A stretch of 48,187 nt of DNA from Chitinophagaceae bacterium (GTDB lineage: Bacteria; Bacteroidota; Bacteroidia; Chitinophagales; Chitinophagaceae): the NCBI GenBank assembly GCA_009996675.1, contig JAACZQ010000021.1, positions 1 through 48,187 of the forward strand. The letters run 5' to 3'. Position 1 is the stretch's first letter, and every line of letters starts with the position of its first letter. Below the pieces are notes generated by a model. That model was not told the origin of the DNA. It worked only from the letters and a program-made list of their open reading frames with translations, and made no database searches. The position numbers and the translations under genes are program-made. Below, one piece after another: positions 42,293-48,187 of the stretch.

Positions 42293-44215
42293 ATGAGTAA
42301 ACTTGTTTATCTGGTTCCATTGTTCCCATTGCTGGGCTTCCTTATCAACGGATTAGGCAGAAAGTCTTTGTCGAAATCCCTGATCAGTATTGTTGGCAGC
42401 GGTGTTATGCTGATTGCTTTTTTCATCAGCATAGGGGTGTTTTTTGATGTAAAAGCCAATGGAGCCACAGTCGTAGAGCTGTTTCCATTCATTCATGCAG
42501 ACACTATTCAGATCCCCTTTGCTTTCCAGGCAGATCAGCTTTCCGCAGTTTTCCTGCTGATCATTACGGGTATTGGCTTTCTGATTCATTTGTACTCGGC
42601 AGCCTATATGCATGAAGAAGATACGCAACACTATGGCCGTTATTTTGCCTACCTGAATCTTTTTGTATTCTCCATGTTGTTGCTGGTACTGGGTTCAAAT
42701 TATGTGATCATGTTTATTGGCTGGGAAGGCGTTGGACTTTGTTCATACCTGCTCATTGGTTACTGGTTTAAGAATACCCAATACAATTACGCAGCCAAGA
42801 AAGCTTTTGTAATGAACCGTATTGGTGATCTTGGTTTCCTGCTGGCTGTTTTCTGGATACTGTATAAAATCGGGACCGTTACTTATACGGATGTATTTGC
42901 CAATGTTGCACAATTATCTTCCTTCGATATTACCGCTATCACCATGCTGCTCTTTGTAGGTGCCATGGGTAAAAGTGCACAGATACCCCTGTACACCTGG
43001 TTGCCGGATGCCATGGCAGGTCCTACACCTGTATCGGCGCTGATTCACGCAGCAACCATGGTAACTGCTGGTATATACATGATTGCCCGTAGTAATATCC
43101 TGTATACACTGGCCCCTGCTACGCAAACCGTTGTGGCAGTAGTTGGATTAGCCACGGCTATTTTTGCTGCAACCATTGCACTGAAACAAAATGATATTAA
43201 AAAAGTACTGGCTTACTCCACGGTCAGCCAGTTGGGATACATGTTCCTGGGGCTGGGTGTTGGTGCTTATACCGGTGCTGTATTCCATGTAATGACACAT
43301 GCTTTCTTCAAAGCCCTGCTTTTCCTGGGCGCCGGCTCTGTGATTCATGCCATGCACCATGAGCAGGATATCCGTAAAATGGGTGGACTGAAAAAAGCAT
43401 TGCCTATTACCCATATGACATTCCTGCTGGGCTGTCTGGCTATCGCAGGCATACCGCCCTTCTCCGGCTTCTTCTCGAAGGATGAGATACTGATGGCTGC
43501 GTACAATAGTAATCCCTTGTATTATTATCTGGGACTGGGTGGCGCTTTAATGACATCATTCTACATGTTTCGTTTGTATGCCATGACTTTCCTGGGTTCT
43601 TTCCGCGGTACGCATGAACAGCAACATCACCTGCATGAGAGCCCTTCCGCAATGACGTTACCACTGATTGTGCTGGCTTTATTGAGTGTGATTGGTGGTT
43701 TTGTGGGCATACCGGAGGTTTTTGCATCCAATGCACATAGCCTTGAACATTTCCTGGCACCTGTTTTTGCCGAATCGGCCAAACTCGCCCATCCGCATCA
43801 CCTGGAAGCAAGCCAGGAATACCTGATGATGGGTATTTCCACTGCACTGATTATTGGAATAATCGTATGGGCAGTGAACCGCTTTAAAAAATATACAGAC
43901 GAAGGCCAGGAGAACAGTGGTTTGGCACGTGTGCTGGAAAATAAATGGTATATCGATGAACTGTATGATGCAGTGATCGTAAAACCCCTGCACCATTTTT
44001 CAGCGTTTTTGAAAAATGTGGTAGAGAAAAGTGGAATCGACGGACTGGTAAACGGTGCTGGTAAACTGGTTGGATATGGTTCCCGCCAACTTCGACTGCT
44101 TCAGAGTGGTCAGGTAGGCAGCTACATACTGGTGATGGTTATGGCCATGGTTGTATTTGTACTGATCTGGTTCAATGATCATACCATCATGAATTTTTTA
44201 AAAAAACTGTTTTAA
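42293..44215 (+). CDS. nuoL: NADH-quinone oxidoreductase subunit L
   Basis: A 640-residue antiporter-like proton pump subunit with about 16 hydrophobic helices and the long amphipathic lateral helix near the C-terminus. Typical segments are GWEGVGLCSYLLIGYWF, AQIPLYTWLPDAMAGPTPVSALIHAATMVTAG and FKALLFLGAGSVIHAMHHEQDIRKMGG. The ATG at 42293 (MSKLVYLVPLFPLLG) was chosen; the ATG at 42284 adds three residues. Confidence 0.97.
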   Translation: MSKLVYLVPLFPLLGFLINGLGRKSLSKSLISIVGSGVMLIAFFISIGVFFDVKANGATVVELFPFIHADTIQIPFAFQADQLSAVFLLIITGIGFLIHLYSAAYMHEEDTQHYGRYFAYLNLFVFSMLLLVLGSNYVIMFIGWEGVGLCSYLLIGYWFKNTQYNYAAKKAFVMNRIGDLGFLLAVFWILYKIGTVTYTDVFANVAQLSSFDITAITMLLFVGAMGKSAQIPLYTWLPDAMAGPTPVSALIHAATMVTAGIYMIARSNILYTLAPATQTVVAVVGLATAIFAATIALKQNDIKKVLAYSTVSQLGYMFLGLGVGAYTGAVFHVMTHAFFKALLFLGAGSVIHAMHHEQDIRKMGGLKKALPITHMTFLLGCLAIAGIPPFSGFFSKDEILMAAYNSNPLYYYLGLGGALMTSFYMFRLYAMTFLGSFRGTHEQQHHLHESPSAMTLPLIVLALLSVIGGFVGIPEVFASNAHSLEHFLAPVFAESAKLAHPHHLEASQEYLMMGISTALIIGIIVWAVNRFKKYTDEGQENSGLARVLENKWYIDELYDAVIVKPLHHFSAFLKNVVEKSGIDGLVNGAGKLVGYGSRQLRLLQSGQVGSYILVMVMAMVVFVLIWFNDHTIMNFLKKLF

Positions 44216-44240
44216 CCGCACGCAGCGATAATACACGAAT

Positions 44241-45677
44241 ATGATCCCAGTATTACTCATATTGATCCCCCTGATTACCGGTCTGGTTACCTGCTTTCTG
44301 AAAGAAACCGGTCTTGCCAGAACCTGGGCAATGTTATCTGCCCTGGCAACGCTGGCTGTGGCAGTAACAGGTATTTATTTTTATTCGCCAGCACAATTAT
44401 CATTTGATGCCGCATGGTTACCCGCATTGGGCAGCAGATTTACCTTGTCACTCGATGGAATGGGTAAAATGCTGGTATTGCTTACCGCCATTTCCTATCC
44501 CGTTATTTTCCTGGCTACGAACCGGAATAATTATCCCAAAGCATCATCCTTTTACGCATTGATGTTGCTCACACAGGCCGGTCTGATGGGTGTATTTGTG
44601 GCTACCGATGCACTGGTCTTTTACTTCTTCTGGGAACTGGCTTTGATCCCCGTATATTTTCTTTGCTCGATCTGGGGTGGGGAAAAAAGGATCGCCACCA
44701 CGTTTAAGTTTTTCATCTATACTTTCATTGGCTCATTGTTGATGCTGATTGGCATTTTATACATGTACTTCCAGACAGCTGATCATTCTTTTGCCTGGAA
44801 AGCTTTTTACAGCACAGCGTTATCTGGTGGTCAGCAGGCATTTCTTTTCTGGTTGTTCTTTATCGCATTTGGTATAAAAATGCCCGTATTTCCATTGCAT
44901 ACCTGGCAGCCCGATGCCTATGAGCAATCACCCACGGCTACCACAATGGTATTGAGCGGTATTATGGTGAAAATGGGCTTGTTTGGTGTAGTGCGTTGGT
45001 TGATCCCCTTTTTCCCGGAAGCTGTTCACCAGGCCGGACATATTGTAATTATCCTGGCAGTTATCGGAATGCTGTATGCATCGTTCATTGCTATCCGTCA
45101 GGATGATTTGAAACGACTGATTGCCTATTCATCTATTGCGCATATCGGGCTTATGTGTGCCGCGCTTTTTGTTGGTAACAATATTGGTATGGAAGGCGTA
45201 ATGGTACAAATGTTCAACCACGGCATTAATGTCATTGGTTTGTGGATTGTGGCAGATGCGATCGAACAACAATTGGGTACCCGTAAGCTCAGTGAACTGG
45301 GTGGCCTGGCACAAAAGGCACCCGCCCTGGCGATCTTGCTGGTTGTATTGGCATTTGCCAATATTGCCTTACCGCTGACCAATGCTTTTGTGGGTGAATT
45401 CCTGATGTTTAACGGATTGTTCCGGTATAATATATGGATCGCAGCTGTAGCCTGTATCAGTATTATTCTGGCAGCAGTATATACGCTGAATATGGTACAG
45501 AAAATATTTTATGGTGAACCCAGCACAGCTACTGCCAATGCCACAGATGTGTCGGGCAATATACGCTTGGCATTGGTTTTAGTGGTCTTGCTGGTAATAT
45601 TCCTGGGTGTATATCCACAACCGGTTATTGATCTTACCAAAGATACTGTGCAAGCAGTACTGGCGGTAAAACCATAA
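44241..45677 (+). CDS. nuoM: NADH-quinone oxidoreductase subunit M
   Basis: A 478-residue antiporter-like proton pump subunit. Signature segments include FFFWELALIPVYFLCSIWGG, VFPLHTWQPDAYEQSPTATTMVLSGIMVKMGLFG, and LKRLIAYSSIAHIGL. It has about 13-14 hydrophobic helices. It follows nuoL by 25 bp. Confidence 0.97.
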   Translation: MIPVLLILIPLITGLVTCFLKETGLARTWAMLSALATLAVAVTGIYFYSPAQLSFDAAWLPALGSRFTLSLDGMGKMLVLLTAISYPVIFLATNRNNYPKASSFYALMLLTQAGLMGVFVATDALVFYFFWELALIPVYFLCSIWGGEKRIATTFKFFIYTFIGSLLMLIGILYMYFQTADHSFAWKAFYSTALSGGQQAFLFWLFFIAFGIKMPVFPLHTWQPDAYEQSPTATTMVLSGIMVKMGLFGVVRWLIPFFPEAVHQAGHIVIILAVIGMLYASFIAIRQDDLKRLIAYSSIAHIGLMCAALFVGNNIGMEGVMVQMFNHGINVIGLWIVADAIEQQLGTRKLSELGGLAQKAPALAILLVVLAFANIALPLTNAFVGEFLMFNGLFRYNIWIAAVACISIILAAVYTLNMVQKIFYGEPSTATANATDVSGNIRLALVLVVLLVIFLGVYPQPVIDLTKDTVQAVLAVKP

Positions 45678-45763
45678 TACCTGCACAGAGCAGGCTGGAT
45701 TTGAAAACATTATTAACAGAGCAGGCTTAGGTCTGTTCAATAACCCGAAAGGGATTTGGTTCT

Positions 45764-47155
45764 ATGAACGCAATTATTTTTTCAGCATTGATGGGTGTAG
45801 TGATGATGTTCAGTGGCATCCTCACACAGAACAAATCTGTATTGAAGTATATTGCTGCAACAGGTCTGTTGCTGCTGATTGCGGCTAACCTGCTCAATGC
45901 AGAAGCTGTATTCAGTATTAAAGTAAACACGCACGGACTGATCAGCTTTGACCGGTTTGGATTGTATTTCAATACCATTGCATTTACTGCCACCCTGGTA
46001 TATGTACTGCTCAGCGGATCAGATATCGGTAAAGTGGGAAGCGGGTTGTACACGGCAGATTTTTTTGCGTTGATTTTCTTTGTGCTATGCGGTCTTAGTA
46101 TCCTTTCTTCCTTTAACGGATTACTGATGTTGTTTCTGGGTATCGAGATTTTATCTATTCCCCTGTACATTCTTACCGGTGCCGATAAACGTAACCTAAA
46201 AAGCAATGAGGCTTCGCTGAAGTATTTCCTCATGGGATCTTTTACCACAGGTATTCTGCTTATGGGTATTGCATTGATTTATGGCGCTACAGGATCTTTT
46301 GCTATACAGGCGCCACCAATTGTTCCTTCTACGGGTATGGTGCGGGCTTCGTTCCTGGAAGTGGCCGGCCTGATCCTCTTGTTTGTATCCATGGCATTTA
46401 AAGCATCGGCAGCACCCTTTCATTTCTGGACACCGGATGTATACGATGGTGCGCCCAGTGTTTTTACCTCATTCATGGCGACCATTGTGAAAGCGGCCGT
46501 ATTTATTGCTTTCATTCGGTTATTCCAGGGACAGGCAGTTGTTCTGGGCCCCTCCTGGAAAATCCTGGTTTCCTTTGTGATATTGGCTACTCTGCTCATT
46601 GGTAATGTAACGGCGGTATTCCAGCAAAGCGTTAAAAGAATGCTGGCATATTCAAGTATAGCCCAGGCTGGTTTCATGTTATTTGCGCTGTTCAGCGGCA
46701 ATGATCTGGGCAAAGAAGGTATCCTTTTGTATACAGCAGCGTACAGTCTGGCTACTATCGGCATATTCGCAGTTTTGATTAAAATGAATGATTATACCCT
46801 GGAAGGTTTTAACGGATTGGCCGCCAGGCAGCCCGTACTTGCTTTTGTAACCACGGTATGTCTTATGTCACTCGCAGGTATTCCGCTCACTGCTGGTTTC
46901 TTTGCCAAATACTATATGCTGGCTTCCGCAGTAAAAGCCGGTGGTGCATTATGGCTGGTAGTTATAGCCATAGTATTCGCAGCAATCAGCGTATACTATT
47001 ATTTCCGGGTTATTCAGGCCATGTACTTCCGCGAAGGGGAAGCCGGGACAGCGCCCATCAGCAGTGGGTTCAAAATCATGCTGATAATCGTAGCGGCCCT
47101 GATCATCTTAACCGGTATCTGGCCCTCCCTGGTATTATCTGGCTTCTATTTCTAA
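45764..47155 (+). CDS. nuoN: NADH-quinone oxidoreductase subunit N
   Basis: A 463-residue antiporter-like pump subunit, the last of the operon. Segments such as FKASAAPFHFWTPDVYDGAPSVFTSFMATIVKAA and VKRMLAYSSIAQAGFM, and the NGL-motif MLFLGIEILSIPLYIL, are typical. It follows nuoM by 86 bp and closes the operon; a weak hairpin follows at 47203-47225. Confidence 0.96.
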   Translation: MNAIIFSALMGVVMMFSGILTQNKSVLKYIAATGLLLLIAANLLNAEAVFSIKVNTHGLISFDRFGLYFNTIAFTATLVYVLLSGSDIGKVGSGLYTADFFALIFFVLCGLSILSSFNGLLMLFLGIEILSIPLYILTGADKRNLKSNEASLKYFLMGSFTTGILLMGIALIYGATGSFAIQAPPIVPSTGMVRASFLEVAGLILLFVSMAFKASAAPFHFWTPDVYDGAPSVFTSFMATIVKAAVFIAFIRLFQGQAVVLGPSWKILVSFVILATLLIGNVTAVFQQSVKRMLAYSSIAQAGFMLFALFSGNDLGKEGILLYTAAYSLATIGIFAVLIKMNDYTLEGFNGLAARQPVLAFVTTVCLMSLAGIPLTAGFFAKYYMLASAVKAGGALWLVVIAIVFAAISVYYYFRVIQAMYFREGEAGTAPISSGFKIMLIIVAALIILTGIWPSLVLSGFYF

Positions 47156-47202
47156 CCGTTCCTCCATTTTTTTAGCAAGAGGTTAGGGCTGTTCATAAAT
47201 CT

Positions 47203-47225
47203 CTGTTATCTTTAATAACAGTTTT
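47203..47225 (+). terminator. Weak hairpin after nuoN, just before the ABC permease gene
   Basis: CTGTTAT (47203-47209) and ATAACAG (47215-47221), loop CTTTA, then four Ts. It is A+T-rich and lies 5 bp before the next ATG, so it may end nuo transcription or sit in the leader of the permease gene. Confidence 0.45.
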
Positions 47226-47230
47226 AGCCT

Positions 47231-48187
47231 ATGCCTGGAATGACCACAATGGATTCCCTTGCGCTCGCCTGGAGAACCGTACGCAGTAATAAATTACGTA
47301 CCGGCATCACTGTGGCTATTATTGCCTTCGGTATTATGGCCCTAATTGGCATCATTACCGCCATTGAAGCCATGAACCAAAGCCTGAAAGAAAGTTTTTC
47401 TTCCATGGGCGCCAATGCATTCAGCATCCGGTTCAAAGACTCCCGTGTTCGCTTTGGTGGTGGCCCCGATATTAAAAAATCGGTTCGCGGACGGAAAGAA
47501 AAGAAATCAAATCTCGATAAGCCCATCCGTAAAGAGGAAGCTGAATTTTTCAAAGCCAATTTTAATTTCGACCGGGCCCAGGTAAGTGTGTATCGCAGAG
47601 GCCCCGGTGCACAGGAATTGCATTACCAGGATAAAAAAACAAATCCACAGATCAATGTATGGGGAGGGGATGAGAACTACCTGGCGGTGGTGGGTTACAG
47701 TGTTGAACTGGGACGAAACCTCAATGCCCTGGATATGCAAAGTGGCCGGAATGTATGCCTCTTGGGAAGTAATGTTGCTAAAACACTTTTCGGTGATAAG
47801 CCGGAACGTTGTATTGATAAAGTAATAAGAATCGGTGGATTACCCTATCGCGTAATTGGTTTACTGAAAGCCAAGGGTTCCAGCGCAATGATGCGCCAGG
47901 ATGATGTGGTGGTAACTACGTATAATAATATCCGCCGTTTTCAGAACATCAGCCGGTCCTATATGGTGGGCGTGATGGTTAAAAATGTAAACGAACTGGA
48001 TGCGGCTGATGGTCAGGCTACTGCTATCTTCCGGGCAGTTCGTAAACTTCAGCCCCTGGAAGAAGATAATTTTGTGATCGAAAAAAGCGACAAATTCGCT
48101 GAAATGTTCATAGGATTCCTCAGTAGTATCACGGGATCTGCCGGTGCTATTGGACTGATTACCCTGATTGGCGCAGCCATCGGCTTG
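47231..48187 (+). CDS. MacB-like ABC transporter permease (partial, cut by window end)
   Basis: The reading frame is open to the end of the window (319 codons). The N-terminus (MDSLALAWRTVRSNKLRTGITVAIIAFGIMALIGI) is the first membrane helix of the MacB/FtsX-type permease family. A periplasmic domain follows with an unusually basic insert (RGRKEKKSNLDKPIRKEE). A second hydrophobic segment begins at the window edge (SSITGSAGAIGLITLIGAAIG). The real start may be 47231, 47240 or 47249. Substrates are unknown; no ATPase gene is seen in the window. Confidence 0.88.
   Translation, partial: MPGMTTMDSLALAWRTVRSNKLRTGITVAIIAFGIMALIGIITAIEAMNQSLKESFSSMGANAFSIRFKDSRVRFGGGPDIKKSVRGRKEKKSNLDKPIRKEEAEFFKANFNFDRAQVSVYRRGPGAQELHYQDKKTNPQINVWGGDENYLAVVGYSVELGRNLNALDMQSGRNVCLLGSNVAKTLFGDKPERCIDKVIRIGGLPYRVIGLLKAKGSSAMMRQDDVVVTTYNNIRRFQNISRSYMVGVMVKNVNELDAADGQATAIFRAVRKLQPLEEDNFVIEKSDKFAEMFIGFLSSITGSAGAIGLITLIGAAIGL

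Overview
The window looks like a chromosomal segment of a Bacteroidota bacterium, most likely Chitinophagales/Chitinophagaceae. The signs are a short primary sigma factor (about 290 residues), a secreted protein with SprB-like repeats and a CHU_C (type IX secretion, type B) C-terminal domain, a NuoG without the large molybdopterin-type domain, near-absence of Shine-Dalgarno sequences, and promoter-like TAnnTTTG boxes close to start codons. Assignments are from reading protein motifs; no database search was run.

Layout. 1-5.7 kb: an Abi-like HEPN protein, then a leftward run lptF/G-like permease, Tat-exported superoxide dismutase, OsmC and a CDF metal exporter, plus two small genes. 6-11.8 kb: rpoD, ffh, a large secreted repeat protein, rpsP and rimM. 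11.9-21.3 kb: a leftward S41 protease, Crp-like regulator and DinB-fold protein set; DNA polymerase IV; a 1-Cys peroxiredoxin; an amidohydrolase; a sterol-desaturase-like hydroxylase; a retropepsin-like protein; and a 275-residue protein of unknown function. 21.6-28.9 kb: two pseudouridine synthases, rlmN, a thiolase, two small exported proteins, hisS and a low-molecular-weight phosphatase. 29.2-32.1 kb: a small membrane protein, a PstS-like lipoprotein and a TPR protein. 32.2-47.2 kb: a complete complex I operon nuoA-N, interrupted by an NlpE-like lipoprotein gene and an NTF2-like gene between nuoE and nuoF, and by a frameshifted four-helix-bundle gene between nuoF and nuoG. The window ends inside a MacB-like ABC permease.

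The most unusual signal is non-coding. Several spacers carry short arrays with a strict 7-bp period (11201-11270, 16641-16717, 23474-23508, 23521-23599). Two similar arrays, in opposite orientation, flank the four-helix-bundle gene inside the nuo operon (37989-38009 and 38405-38432). This suggests that the gene plus its flanking arrays is a small cassette. That gene carries an apparent 1-base deletion in a T-rich tract. A different array of five exact 11-bp units (21325-21379) lies just upstream of the 275-residue gene.

Most genes are housekeeping. NuoA-N would form a proton-pumping NADH:quinone oxidoreductase. RpoD, Ffh, S16, RimM, RlmN, HisS and the pseudouridine synthases serve transcription, protein targeting and translation. 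Sod, OsmC, Prx and CDF deal with oxidants and metals.
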